A stretch of DNA of 64,000 nucleotides from Palsa-504 sp963744575 (GTDB lineage: Bacteria > Actinomycetota > Actinomycetes > Streptosporangiales > Streptosporangiaceae): assembly GCA_963744575.1 (NCBI GenBank), contig CAVUUF010000019.1, positions 1 through 64,000 of the forward strand, in the 5' to 3' direction. Both the position numbers and the translations under genes were made by a program. Below the pieces are notes generated by a model. That model searched no databases, was not told the origin of the DNA, and saw only the letters and a list, made by a program, of their open reading frames with translations. This document shows, piece after piece, positions 41,585-50,560 of this stretch; position 1 is the stretch's first letter, and every line of letters starts with the position of its first letter.

Positions 41585-43285
41585 CTGACTGCTCAAAGAC
41601 CGCCGACCCTGCCCGCGGAACTACCCGACTGGCCGGTCTGCACGCTCGGCGAGACCCAGCTGGGCGATCTTGAGTTGCTCACCTCGGGCGTGTTCGCGCC
41701 GTTGCGCGGCTTCATGGACGCCGCCGACGTGGCCGCCGTGGCCGAGCTGGGCATGCTGGCTGACGGCAGGCCGTGGCCGGTGCCGGTGACCCTCGACCTG
41801 CCCGCCGATGTGGTACCGCCTGGCGCCGGGCGCCTGGTGCTGCAAGATCGCGAGGGATCACCGCTGGCGGTGCTGTCGATCACCGAGCGGCTGCCCCTCG
41901 AATCCGCGCTGGCCGGGTCTGTGCTGGCCGAGTCTGGGCGGGCCGGGTCTGGGCTGGAACGGCTGGCCGGGCCGGTGACGGCGCTGCGCGAGCCCGAGCA
42001 CGGCCCGTTCCGGCAGCTGCGCCGGCGCCCGGAGGACGTGCGCGCCGAACTGGCCGGCTCCGGCGGCAACGTGCTCGCCTACCCCACGCGGCGGCCCCTC
42101 AACAGGCGCCACATCGGCCAGCTGCGTCACTACGCGGATCAGCTGAACGCGCGCCTGCTGGTGCTGCCCCTGGTCTGCGGCGCCGCCGAGATCGTGACCC
42201 GGCCGGAGGCGCTGGTCCGCGCGGTCCTGGCGGCCAGGCAGCAGCACCTGCCGGCCGGCACGCTGGTCGTCCCGGTGCCGCTTGCCCCGCGCGACGCCGC
42301 GCCGGAGGAGGACCCGCGGGCTCAGGGAATCGTCGCCGCAGCCTACGGCGCCACCCATCTGCTGGCCGACTCACCCGAGGTGGCGGGCCCGCCCGCCGGG
42401 ACCAGGAACGGCAGCCTGGTCCTGCCCGGAGTGCCGATCCCGGTCATCAGCGCGGGCGAGTGGGCCTACGATCCGCACTCGGAGGTGTGGCGCCCGCTCG
42501 CGCTGATCGAGCCGGGCGCCGAGCAGGGCGAGCTGACCGATTCCGAGCTCGGCGCGCTGCTCGATTCCGGCGCCGAGGTGCCCGCCTGGCTCGCCCCGCC
42601 GAGCGTGGCCCGTGAGCTGCGCCGGGCCCGGCCGCCCCGGGCGGAGCGTGGCCTGGCGATCTTCTTCACCGGCCTGTCCGGGTCCGGCAAGTCCACCATC
42701 GCCCGCGGCCTGGCCGCCGCGCTGACCGAGCACGGGGACCGGACCGTGTCGCTGCTCGACGGCGATCACGTCCGGCACCTGCTCTCCGCCGGGCTGACCT
42801 TCTCCCGGGCCGACCGGGACCTCAACATCGCGCGGATCGGGTACGTCGCGGCCGAAGTCGTCCGGCACGGCGGCATCGCGATCTGCGCTCCGATCGCGCC
42901 CTACGCCGGGGCGCGCGCGGCGGCCCGCCGGATGGTCACCGAGGTGGGCGACTTCCTGCTCGTCTACGTCTCGACACCGGTGGACGTGTGCGCGGCCCGC
43001 GACCGCAAGGGCCTGTACGCCAAGGCCCGTGCCGGGCAGATCAAGGGCTTCACCGGCGTATCGGACCCCTACGAGGAACCGCGCGACGCCGACCTGGTGA
43101 TCGACACCTCGGTCCTCACCCGTCAGCAGGCCATCGACGCGGTGCTGAAGCTGCTCACGACCGGTGGCTGGCTCGCCGCCCCCGGCTCCGGTGAGCCGGC
43201 CGGACCCGGCGGCGGCGCGAACCAGCAGGGACCGGGGCCGGTACTCCGGCTCGGGCCGTTCGGCCCCGCCGCGCGGCGGGCCTGA
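41585..43285 (+). CDS. APS kinase with ATP-sulfurylase-like N-terminal domain
   Basis: A protein of about 566 residues when started at the CTG at 41585, which lies 6 nt after GGAGG. The first standard start (TTG 41675) would remove conserved N-terminal residues (WPVCTLGETQLGDLELLTSGVFAPLRGFM in pattern). The C-terminal APS kinase is intact: P-loop GLSGSGKST, DGDHVRHLLS, RDLNIARIGYVA, FTGVSDPYEEP. The middle follows ATP sulfurylase in layout but lacks its catalytic HxxH and GRDHAG-type motifs: the expected RNPxHxxH segment reads RRPLNRRHIG and the other reads LADSPEVAG. The kinase makes PAPS, the sulfate donor. The sulfurylase half is probably inactive or structural (inference). Confidence 0.78.
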   Translation: MTAQRPPTLPAELPDWPVCTLGETQLGDLELLTSGVFAPLRGFMDAADVAAVAELGMLADGRPWPVPVTLDLPADVVPPGAGRLVLQDREGSPLAVLSITERLPLESALAGSVLAESGRAGSGLERLAGPVTALREPEHGPFRQLRRRPEDVRAELAGSGGNVLAYPTRRPLNRRHIGQLRHYADQLNARLLVLPLVCGAAEIVTRPEALVRAVLAARQQHLPAGTLVVPVPLAPRDAAPEEDPRAQGIVAAAYGATHLLADSPEVAGPPAGTRNGSLVLPGVPIPVISAGEWAYDPHSEVWRPLALIEPGAEQGELTDSELGALLDSGAEVPAWLAPPSVARELRRARPPRAERGLAIFFTGLSGSGKSTIARGLAAALTEHGDRTVSLLDGDHVRHLLSAGLTFSRADRDLNIARIGYVAAEVVRHGGIAICAPIAPYAGARAAARRMVTEVGDFLLVYVSTPVDVCAARDRKGLYAKARAGQIKGFTGVSDPYEEPRDADLVIDTSVLTRQQAIDAVLKLLTTGGWLAAPGSGEPAGPGGGANQQGPGPVLRLGPFGPAARRA

Positions 43286-43301
43286 GCGCTACCGCAGGAG
43301 T

Positions 43302-43559
43302 TCAGTCCTCGTCCTCGGCCCGCGTGCCTTCCTCGAGCCTGGCGCGGAACCCCATAGACCGGCGGTCCTTCAGGCGCCTCAGCAGCGCGCCCGACATGAT
43401 GTCCCGCTGCCTGGAGAGCAGGACGAAGCTAGCGATCCCGCTCACCACGAACGCCAGCGCAAGCAACAGCACGCCACGCGCCCCGGCCAGGTACAGCAGG
43501 ACCACCGAGACGACAAGCAGCACAATCCGCGCTGAGGCATAGGCGAGTGTGGCACGCAT
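43302..43559 (-). CDS. DUF4229 membrane protein
   Basis: An 85-residue protein with two membrane helices (ARIVLLVVSVVLLYLAGA, LLLALAFVVSGIASFVLL) followed by SRQRDIMSGALLRRLKDRRS and an acidic tail. This matches the actinobacterial DUF4229 pattern. Function unknown. It is downstream of the threonine-dehydratase-like gene with a 21-bp gap and is probably co-transcribed with it. Confidence 0.8.
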   Translation of the reverse strand: MRATLAYASARIVLLVVSVVLLYLAGARGVLLLALAFVVSGIASFVLLSRQRDIMSGALLRRLKDRRSMGFRARLEEGTRAEDED

Positions 43560-43580
43560 GACAGTCTCCAGGATAGTCAG

Positions 43581-44582
43581 TCAGTTACCGGCCAGGGTCG
43601 CCGCCAGCAACCCCGGGTCGATGTTGCCCCCGGACACCACCGCCACGGCCGTCCCCGCCCCGGGACGGCCCGGGGGGGCCGGCGGAGCGGCGGGCAGCTC
43701 GTCCCGGTGGTACAGCCACGCCGCGACCGCGGCCGCGCCGCCGGGCTCGGCGACCAGCCGGGCCTGGCGGGCGAGCAGCCCGACCGCGGCGAGCATCTCG
43801 TCCTCGGTCACCGTGACGATGTCCGTCACCAGCTCGCGGATGTGCGCGAACGGCAGTGCGCCGACCTGTTCCACCCGGAGCGCGTCGGCGACCGTGCGCT
43901 GGACGTCGGCCGGCGGCCAGCCGACCCGCTCCCCCCGGCGGAGCGAGTCGCGCGCGTCCGCGGCCAGCTCCGGTTCGACCCCTACCACGGCCGCGGCCGG
44001 GCATGATGCCCGCACGGCCGCGGCGATCCCGGAGATCAGCCCGCCGCCGCTGACCGGTACCAGCACCAGGCCGGCCTGCGGGCAGTCGGCCGCGATCTCC
44101 AGGCCGACCGTGCCCTGACCGGCAATGACCGCCCGGTCGTCGAACGGCGGGATCGGCACGTACCCGTGCCTGGCCGCCAGCTCCTCGGCGGCGGCCACCC
44201 GGGCCGGCAAGGTCGGTTCCACCCGGACGAGTTCGGCGCCGTAGTACTCGATCGGGCCGGTCTTTACCCTCGGGGCCGTCCGCGGCACCACCACGACCGC
44301 CCGCACGCCGAGCAGGGCCGCGGCGTAGGCCACCGCGTGACCGTGGTTCCCGCTGGAGTGCGCGACCACCCCGTGCCGCCGGGCGGCCTGTTCGCTGGCC
44401 GTGATGGCGGCGTAAGCCCCCCGCAGCTTGAACGACCCGGTGGGCTGGAGCGACTCCGGCTTGACCAGAAGAGGCGGCTCGAGCCGGGGCACGGGAAGCA
44501 GCGGCGTGCGAACCGCCACCCCCTCAAGCCGGGCGGCGGCCTGGAGTATCTCGGTCAGGCCGACCAGTCCGGACCCGGTCAT
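43581..44582 (-). CDS. Threonine/serine dehydratase-like PLP enzyme
   Basis: A 333-residue fold-type II PLP enzyme. The Schiff-base lysine is in PTGSFKLRGAY; SSGNHGHAVAYAAALLG is the substrate loop; PVSGGGLISGIAAAV is the phosphate-binding loop. It has no C-terminal ACT domain, so it belongs with catabolic threonine deaminase/serine racemase-type enzymes rather than feedback-regulated IlvA. The ATG at 44582 behind AGGGG was chosen over the upstream ATG at 44729, which adds unconserved residues. Confidence 0.85.
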   Translation of the reverse strand: MTGSGLVGLTEILQAAARLEGVAVRTPLLPVPRLEPPLLVKPESLQPTGSFKLRGAYAAITASEQAARRHGVVAHSSGNHGHAVAYAAALLGVRAVVVVPRTAPRVKTGPIEYYGAELVRVEPTLPARVAAAEELAARHGYVPIPPFDDRAVIAGQGTVGLEIAADCPQAGLVLVPVSGGGLISGIAAAVRASCPAAAVVGVEPELAADARDSLRRGERVGWPPADVQRTVADALRVEQVGALPFAHIRELVTDIVTVTEDEMLAAVGLLARQARLVAEPGGAAAVAAWLYHRDELPAAPPAPPGRPGAGTAVAVVSGGNIDPGLLAATLAGN

Positions 44583-44868
44583 CACGTCACCCCTCGCGGT
44601 CACGTCGCTGCCTGGTTTCCGTCCGCTGCGCGCCCGGTCGATCAGCCGGAGCCGAGCCCGGCCGGCTGCGACACCAGGGTCGCACGCAACACCTGCTAAC
44701 TGGTGCGCTTTCACTGAAGGTAACTCCATCGCTACTGATTACCGCCCGGGGCTGTCCGGGAAACGCCCATCTAATTTCCAGAAATCTAGGTAGAAAGTAC
44801 TCGTTCAGCGCCAAACTAGAGGGGCATCTGACCAGAGCATCGAGGGAGACAGTCGGAGGAGACTGAAC

Positions 44869-45078
44869 GTGGACGGCAACAACGAGCGTTTGCTCACCCC
44901 GGGAGAGGTGGCCGCACTGTTCCGGGTGGATCCGAAGACCGTCACCCGCTGGGCGGCCTCCGGGCGCATCACAAGCATCCGGACTCCGGGGGGACACCGC
45001 AGGTTCCGTGAGTCTGAAGTACGGTCCCTGCTCCGCGGCGACAGCGAACCATCACCGCAAGGCCACCCCGCGGCCTGA
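44869..45078 (+). CDS. bldC: BldC-type MerR-like DNA-binding protein
   Basis: A 69-residue protein with the entire BldC core: LLTPGEVAALFRVDPKTVTRWA, SGRITSIRTPGGHRRFRESEV, RSLL. BldC controls the onset of development in Streptomyces and binds direct repeats cooperatively. The GTG start follows CGGAGGA. The 286 bp upstream, shared with the divergent dehydratase gene, include an AT-rich stretch (44740-44810) likely to hold the promoter. It is monocistronic. Confidence 0.92.
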   Translation: MDGNNERLLTPGEVAALFRVDPKTVTRWAASGRITSIRTPGGHRRFRESEVRSLLRGDSEPSPQGHPAA

Positions 45079-45222
45079 CAACACGGACCGGGTGAGACGA
45101 CCCGCGGTCTCTCCGGAAGGCGGGGGTTCTCGGGGCCGGGGGTGGCAGCGGCCCCGATCGAGCGGGCACTGTGGGGGTTCCTCAGATGTTCCGGCCGCGG
45201 GCCGGCCTGCGCTCGCGCAGGT

Positions 45223-45498
45223 TCAGGATTCCTCGCCGTCCACGGTGTCCTGCCCCGTGTACTCGCCGTTCAGCCGGGCGAACTCGAGGAACTCCTGGCG
45301 CAGGGCCTCGTCGTCCCGGCGCCACTGGTCCCGGCGCTGCTCGGCTTCCTCCGGGGTCAGCGCCTGCTCGGCCAGCCGGGCGTAGTCGGCGTCCTGGGGC
45401 CCGATCTCCACGTACACATCGCCGAGGATGCGCCCGCCGTGACCGGTCGCGGTCCGCGGGACCATGAGGTTCCCGTTCGGCAGTCGTATGACGAACAT
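45223..45498 (-). CDS. Small conserved hypothetical protein
   Basis: A 91-residue protein beginning MFVIRLPNGNLMVPR, then GGRILGDVYVEIGPQDADY and a charged helical C-terminus rich in Glu/Arg (LTPEEAEQRRDQWRRDDEAL). No membrane segment or known domain. It lies 10 bp after the stop of the zinc-protease-like gene on the same strand and is probably co-transcribed with it. Confidence 0.65.
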   Translation of the reverse strand: MFVIRLPNGNLMVPRTATGHGGRILGDVYVEIGPQDADYARLAEQALTPEEAEQRRDQWRRDDEALRQEFLEFARLNGEYTGQDTVDGEES

Positions 45499-45508
45499 CG
45501 CTGATCAC

Positions 45509-46771
45509 CTAGATGCCATAGCGCCGGTTGAAATACAGCATGACCCGCAGTGCCGTCCGGGTATCCCCGCTCAGCATGTCCACCAGGGCCGGCCGCTGCC
45601 GGGACGCGATCGCGGCGAACGCGTCCGCGAAGAACTCCTTAGGCCCGAGGCCACCGGGCTGGCGATGGAAATCGCTGGCGAAATGGGGCTGGCACTGATC
45701 GTAGAGCATGCGGAACTCCGCTGAGTCGGATTGCCATTTCCCTGCCGGGCTGTCGAGATCGTCGAGCGCGTGACCGACCTCGTGACACATCACGTCCGGA
45801 GTCGGCGACGGCCGGGAGCCGACCACGATCTTGCGTTCGCCGTAGGCGCCCGCGCAGGCGTCCCAGGAGGCCTGCCCGGAGGGCAGCGGGACGCCGCGCA
45901 GGCCGGTCATGTCATCGAGTTCCGGAACGCCGCCCGGGCCGACGTAGATCATGTCAAGGCCGTCGGCCAGCCGTTCCTTGATCCGCTCGGGCAGCTCGGC
46001 CAGCCGGTCCACGGCCGCCACCACCTCCCGGGGCGGCGGCGACGCCGGGTCCCACTGCCGCCACAGGACGGTCTCGATCGAGCCGCAGTGCCTGCGGCCG
46101 TCCGCGGTCCAGGGCCGTTCCGGCGGATGGGCGGGCGTGAACGGCAGCTCGGCCCGGCCCCGGCCGGCCTGGGTCAGCCCGGCCGCGCCCGGCTGACGCG
46201 GGACCCCGGCGGCGATACGGGCCAGTCCGGCCGCCCGGTCCCGCGCCTGGCCCGGCTGGGCCGTCTCGTACCAGTGCGCTTCCAGGGCCGGCGCCGCCGG
46301 CACCGGCTGGGCGGCCGCTGCGGCCGCGTCCTGGGGCGCCTCACGGATCCGCGCCCGGTCCGCGCCGACGCGTACCGCGGGGACACCGGGTCCGCGGTGC
46401 GTTCCGCCAGCCGGCTGGCCGGGCCGCGACCGCGGACCCGGCTGCGACCTCGCCCCGGGCTGCGACCTCGGCCCGGGCTGTGACCTCGGCCCGGCCGCTG
46501 CCTCCGGCGCCAACGGCGCCGGTGCGGCCGGCGGACCGCCCGGCCCGGGCGCGGCCGTATGGGCCAGCTCGGCGGGCGCCCCGCCGGGCGTGAGCCGTTC
46601 CCCGGGCCCCTGGCCCCGGTCCGGCCCGGCCGGGAAATCCGGGGAAGCCGGCCCCGTCGCGCCCCTGCGGCGGTGCCTGCCCTGGGCTCCGGGCACCGCG
46701 GCGGCCGTACCGGCCGGGGGCCTGCGGCGGTAAGCGAGCCGACGGATGCGGTCGAACAGCCTTAGCCGCAT
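45509..46771 (-). CDS. Putative zinc metalloprotease with proline-rich linker
   Basis: A 420-residue protein. A basic N-terminus and a long Pro/Ala/Arg linker with GPRSQP-type repeats occupy the first half. The C-terminal domain contains MCHEVGHALDD, a zincin motif with two zinc His and the catalytic Glu, and downstream GPKEFFADAFAAIAS, whose Glu could be the third ligand, as in gluzincins. The layout resembles toxin-like metallopeptidases but no signal peptide is present. The ATG at 46771 behind AGGAG was chosen. Confidence 0.68.
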   Translation of the reverse strand: MRLRLFDRIRRLAYRRRPPAGTAAAVPGAQGRHRRRGATGPASPDFPAGPDRGQGPGERLTPGGAPAELAHTAAPGPGGPPAAPAPLAPEAAAGPRSQPGPRSQPGARSQPGPRSRPGQPAGGTHRGPGVPAVRVGADRARIREAPQDAAAAAAQPVPAAPALEAHWYETAQPGQARDRAAGLARIAAGVPRQPGAAGLTQAGRGRAELPFTPAHPPERPWTADGRRHCGSIETVLWRQWDPASPPPREVVAAVDRLAELPERIKERLADGLDMIYVGPGGVPELDDMTGLRGVPLPSGQASWDACAGAYGERKIVVGSRPSPTPDVMCHEVGHALDDLDSPAGKWQSDSAEFRMLYDQCQPHFASDFHRQPGGLGPKEFFADAFAAIASRQRPALVDMLSGDTRTALRVMLYFNRRYGI

Positions 46772-46924
46772 GTACCGTCTCCTGCTCTGTCGCCTTGACG
46801 GCCAGGGTATGCCGAGTTCGCCTGCCGCGTCACCCGGTGCGCCCAAGGACCGGTACCGCCGGATGGGCACAGAAGTTCATTTGTTCCCGCACGCGGCATG
46901 GCCGCCGACGGTTAGGCTTCCGGC

Positions 46925-47140
46925 ATGTTGCTGGCCGGTGCCCTATTTGCGCTGTTCATGACGGGCTTCTGGCTTTACTGCCTGACAGACGCCATCGTGA
47001 CTCCGGCCGCGGAATGCCGTGGCCTGGGGTCGTCATCCGCAGAGCCAGCGGAGCCCAGGGGCCCCGACGACGACCCGGAGTTCCTGCGCGCCCTCGATCG
47101 CGCGATCCGCGGCAACTCCCAGGCCGGCGGAGAGGTCTGA
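46925..47140 (+). CDS. Small single-helix membrane protein
   Basis: A 71-residue protein: one N-terminal membrane helix (LLAGALFALFMTGFWLYCLTDAIVTP) followed by an acidic, Pro/Gly-rich tail (DDDPEFLRALDRAIRG). The helix resembles the PLDc_N-type anchor seen in small actinobacterial proteins. No strong ribosome site. It converges with ccsB, four bases apart. Confidence 0.55.
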   Translation: MLLAGALFALFMTGFWLYCLTDAIVTPAAECRGLGSSSAEPAEPRGPDDDPEFLRALDRAIRGNSQAGGEV

Positions 47141-47143
47141 GGT

Positions 47144-48238
47144 CTAGCTCACGCCCGCGTAGGAGTGCAGCCCGGCGATGAACACCTGCACGACCAGGAT
47201 GTTGAAGCACAGGCTGACGAAGCCGAGCAGCTGGATGTAGTGGGCCCGGCGGCCACGCCAGCCCGCGGTTGCCCGGGCGTGCAGGAACGCGGCGTAGAGC
47301 ACCCAGGTGATGAAGGCCCAGGTTTCCACCGGGTCCCAGCCCCAGTACCGGCCCCAGGCCTGGTCGGCCCAGATCGCGCCGGCGATGACGCCGAAGGTCC
47401 ACACCGGGAACCCGAACACGATGGTCCGGTAGGTGAGCCGGTCAAGCTGCTCGATGCTGGGCAGCCTGCGGACGATCCCGTTACCGGGCTCGGCCCGGCC
47501 GGCCGTGACCCGCCTGGTGTACCTGTCGACCCACAGGTAGATCAGGCCGAGCACCGCGGCCACGAAGAAGATGCCGGTCGCCAGGGTCATCGCGGTGACG
47601 TGGATATCCAGCCAGTACGACTGCAGGGCCGGGACGAGTTCGCCGGCCGCGGTGTAGATGAGCGTCTCGGCCAGGCCGAGCATGATCACTACCGCGCCCA
47701 TCACGAAGACGCCAAGGGTCCAGGCCCGGTAGCGGATCATCACGTAGAGGAAGAAGATCGCCGCGACGCAGGTCAGGGCGGTGACGAACTCGTACATGTT
47801 GCCCCAGGGCGCCCGGTGCACGGCCAGCCCGCGGGTGATCACGGCGGTGGTGTGCGCCACCACTGCGACGATGCTGAGCGCCACGCCTGCCGCCACCCAG
47901 CGGCCGGCCTCGCGGATGGCGCGCAGCGCGGGAACCGCGGGCTCGGGCATCGAGCCGGGGCCCGGCCGGGCCGGCGGAGCCGCACCCGGTTCCTCCGCCG
48001 CGTCCGCCATGCCCGCGCCCGCCCCGACGCCTGCCGCCGCTGATCCGGTGCCCGCCGCGCCGACGGCGGCCAGCGCGGCGGCCCGGTCCCCGGGCTGCTG
48101 GTCGCGGGCCTCGGCCGCCCGCCGCGGCCGCCCGAAGGCGAAGTCACCGGCGAACGCGACCACCGAGATGGAGTAGATGACCAGCGCCGCGATGAGGAAC
48201 GCGTTGCTGACGTGACCCAGGGCAAGGTTGACGGGCAT
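47144..48238 (-). CDS. ccsB: Cytochrome c biogenesis protein CcsB/ResC (heme-handling)
   Basis: A 364-residue protein with eight or so membrane helices and the heme-binding WGWDPVETWAF motif near the C-terminus. Conserved His-containing segments are present (HTTAVITRGLAVHRAPWGNMYEF, HARATAGW). With ResB it forms the system II synthase that delivers heme to apocytochrome c outside the membrane. The loop after the first helix carries a long Ala/Gly/Pro-rich insertion. It is last in the resA-resB-ccsB order. Confidence 0.93.
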   Translation of the reverse strand: MPVNLALGHVSNAFLIAALVIYSISVVAFAGDFAFGRPRRAAEARDQQPGDRAAALAAVGAAGTGSAAAGVGAGAGMADAAEEPGAAPPARPGPGSMPEPAVPALRAIREAGRWVAAGVALSIVAVVAHTTAVITRGLAVHRAPWGNMYEFVTALTCVAAIFFLYVMIRYRAWTLGVFVMGAVVIMLGLAETLIYTAAGELVPALQSYWLDIHVTAMTLATGIFFVAAVLGLIYLWVDRYTRRVTAGRAEPGNGIVRRLPSIEQLDRLTYRTIVFGFPVWTFGVIAGAIWADQAWGRYWGWDPVETWAFITWVLYAAFLHARATAGWRGRRAHYIQLLGFVSLCFNILVVQVFIAGLHSYAGVS

Positions 48239-48245
48239 TGGCCCC

Positions 48246-49901
48246 TCACTCTCCCTCTTGTCGGTGGTGTGCTGCTGGCTGAGACCCTGCTGGCTGGGAT
48301 GGGGCGGCTTGCTCGCAGGCCGCCTTGAGCTCGGCGGCCAGCGACGAGAACTCGGCCTCGAAGCCGCCGCTGGCGTCGGTCCGGGCCAGGCCGCCGACCT
48401 GCACCGTGGTGCCGTCCGCGGAGGCCCTGGCCCGGACGAACACCCGCCTGCGGCGGATCAAGAACGAGAGCAGCAGGCCGCCCAGGGCCACCATGCCGCA
48501 GATCAGGGCGGGCAGCTGACCCGGATCGTGGGTGATGGCCAGGCTCACCCAGGGGACGTAGCCGGTGAACGTGATCGTGCCCCGCCCGCCGGGCAGCTTC
48601 AGCGACTGGCCGGGCAGCAGCGCCTGCGGGCTGGCCGTCAGCCGCTGCATGCCGCCGGTGTCCAGCTGGTAGACGGACTGCGGCCCCCCCGCGTTCATGC
48701 CCAGGTTCCCCGCGTAGGCGATCAGGCTCACCACCGGGTTGTCGGCGGCGGGGAACACCGACTCCAGCGTGCCGCCGACGTCCACCGCGGTCGGCACGAA
48801 CACGCCGGTGAACGCGAGTTGCTGCGGCTGGGCGTCGGGGACCTTCACCACGCCCTCGGAGAGGAAGTTCCCGGTCGTGCCCGCGATGAAGGGCGTCGGC
48901 TCGTCGTACACCACCTGCCCGCGGGCATCGGTGACCCGGAACACCGGCGCGTACCCGTGCCCGATCAGGTACACCTTGGCCCCGTCCACCGACAGCGGCC
49001 GGTTGACCGCCAGGTGGCCGGCGCGGACCGGGCCGCCGGGCTGCTCGGTGTAGCTGACCTGCGCGTCGAACGCGGCCGGCTGGCCGCGCTGCGACCCGGA
49101 AGCGATGTAGCTGGCGTCGAACCGGTTCAGCGTGATCGAGAACCGGCCGAGGTCGGCGGCGGTGACCAGCCGGCCCGGGTGAAACTCGTCCAGGTCGCTC
49201 TGGGTGTCGGCGAAGCTGGTTCCCTGCACCAGCAGCCGGTCGGCCTTGTAACCGAAAAGGCCGCCGACCGCGACCGACACCAGCACACCCAGCAGGGCCA
49301 GGTGGAAGAGCAGGTTGCCGGCTTCCCGGAGGTAGCCCTTCTCCGCCGAGACCCAGTTTTCCGCGGAATCGGCGGACCGGCGCAGCCGGAACCCGTGGCC
49401 GGACAGCACCCGGGCCGTCGCCTCGACCGCGTCGGCGGCCGACAGCGCGGTGGCGTACTCGGCGGACCTGGGCAGCCTGCCCAGGTGACGCGGGGCCCGC
49501 GGCGGCAGCGAGCGGGCCGAGCCGGCCAGCCGGAAGGTGCGGGGCACCACGCAGCCGACCAGGGAGGCGAACAGCAACAGGTAGATGGCGGCGAACCAGG
49601 GCGCGGCGAAGACGTTGAACAGCCCCAGGCGGTTGAACAGCGGCGCCAGGGCCGGATGCGACGTGAAGTACTGCTGCACGCCCGCCGGGTTGGTGCCCTG
49701 CTGCGGCAGCATCGAGCCGGGCACGCTGCCCAGCGCCAGCAGGAACAGCAGGACCAGCGCGATCCGCATCGAGGTGAGCTGCCGCCAGGCCCACTTGAGC
49801 CAGTCGGCGAGCCCGGACGCGCCGCCGGCCGGGCGCGGCTGGCCATCCCGTTCGGCCGCCGGGTCGAAGGGATCCGTCTGCGGTGCGCGCACGTCGGTCA
49901 T
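48246..49901 (-). CDS. resB: Cytochrome c biogenesis protein ResB
   Basis: A 551-residue protein beginning at the ATG at 49901, which overlaps the resA stop (ATGA). Three N-terminal helices (MRIALVLLFLLALGSVPGSMLP, IYLLLFASLVGCVVPRTF, LLFHLALLGVLVSVAVGGLFG), a large outer domain and a C-terminal helix (LPALICGMVALGGLLLSFLI) are typical. Motifs: LPQQGTNP, EKGYLREAGNLLFH. It partners CcsB in system II cytochrome c maturation. Confidence 0.93.
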   Translation of the reverse strand: MTDVRAPQTDPFDPAAERDGQPRPAGGASGLADWLKWAWRQLTSMRIALVLLFLLALGSVPGSMLPQQGTNPAGVQQYFTSHPALAPLFNRLGLFNVFAAPWFAAIYLLLFASLVGCVVPRTFRLAGSARSLPPRAPRHLGRLPRSAEYATALSAADAVEATARVLSGHGFRLRRSADSAENWVSAEKGYLREAGNLLFHLALLGVLVSVAVGGLFGYKADRLLVQGTSFADTQSDLDEFHPGRLVTAADLGRFSITLNRFDASYIASGSQRGQPAAFDAQVSYTEQPGGPVRAGHLAVNRPLSVDGAKVYLIGHGYAPVFRVTDARGQVVYDEPTPFIAGTTGNFLSEGVVKVPDAQPQQLAFTGVFVPTAVDVGGTLESVFPAADNPVVSLIAYAGNLGMNAGGPQSVYQLDTGGMQRLTASPQALLPGQSLKLPGGRGTITFTGYVPWVSLAITHDPGQLPALICGMVALGGLLLSFLIRRRRVFVRARASADGTTVQVGGLARTDASGGFEAEFSSLAAELKAACEQAAPSQPAGSQPAAHHRQEGE

Positions 49902-50560
49902 CGGCTCACCTTCGCCAGGATCGCGGTCAGTTCCGGGTACGTGGCGGCACCGAAGACCGCCCCGGCGACGTGCCCGGTCCGGTCGATCACCAGCGTGGTC
50001 GGGGTCCCCGCGATCGGTACCACGGCGGTGAAGTCCTGCGTGATCAGCGAGCTGGCATCGCTGACGCTCGGGTAGGGGACGCGGAAGCTGCGCGCGAAGG
50101 CCTCGGCGCCAGCCGTCGTGTCCCGCACGTCCACGCCGAGGAAGGCCACCCCCGACGGCCGGTACCGCGCGGCCACCGCGGCCAGGGTCGATGCCTCCTC
50201 GCGGCACGGGACACACCACGATCCCCAGAAATTGAGCACGACCACCTGGCCGTGGTAGGCGGAAAAGCTCAGCCTGGCTCCGGTCAGCGTGGTACCGGTG
50301 AACTCGGGCGCCAGCGGGCGGTGCCCGGCGGAGTAGACCCTCGCGTTGGCGTTGCCGTCGATCTCGGTCACGCCGCTGCCGCCGCCGCCGAACGCCGTCA
50401 CCAGCGCGACGACCAGCAGCACCCCGGCGAGCACCGCCGCGGCCAGCAGGACCGCGCGGCGCCCCGGCCTCGAAGACGGGACTCGCGAGGACAGAGCATT
50501 CAGCACGGGCCGACCCTTGCGATCTCCTACAGAAGGTAGTACCGCACTATTGTGCCGCAT
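49898..50560 (-). CDS. resA: ResA/TlpA-like membrane-anchored thioredoxin
   Basis: A 220-residue protein. One N-terminal anchor (AVLLAAAVLAGVLLVVALVTAF), then an extracytoplasmic thioredoxin fold with the active site NFWGSWCVPCREE (CxxC) and cis-Pro region AGTPTTLVID. It reduces apocytochrome c cysteines before heme attachment. It overlaps the histidine phosphatase stop by 14 bp and resB by 4 bp. The usual electron-supplying partner CcdA, often between resA and resB, is not here. Confidence 0.9.
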   Translation of the reverse strand: MRHNSAVLPSVGDRKGRPVLNALSSRVPSSRPGRRAVLLAAAVLAGVLLVVALVTAFGGGGSGVTEIDGNANARVYSAGHRPLAPEFTGTTLTGARLSFSAYHGQVVVLNFWGSWCVPCREEASTLAAVAARYRPSGVAFLGVDVRDTTAGAEAFARSFRVPYPSVSDASSLITQDFTAVVPIAGTPTTLVIDRTGHVAGAVFGAATYPELTAILAKVSR

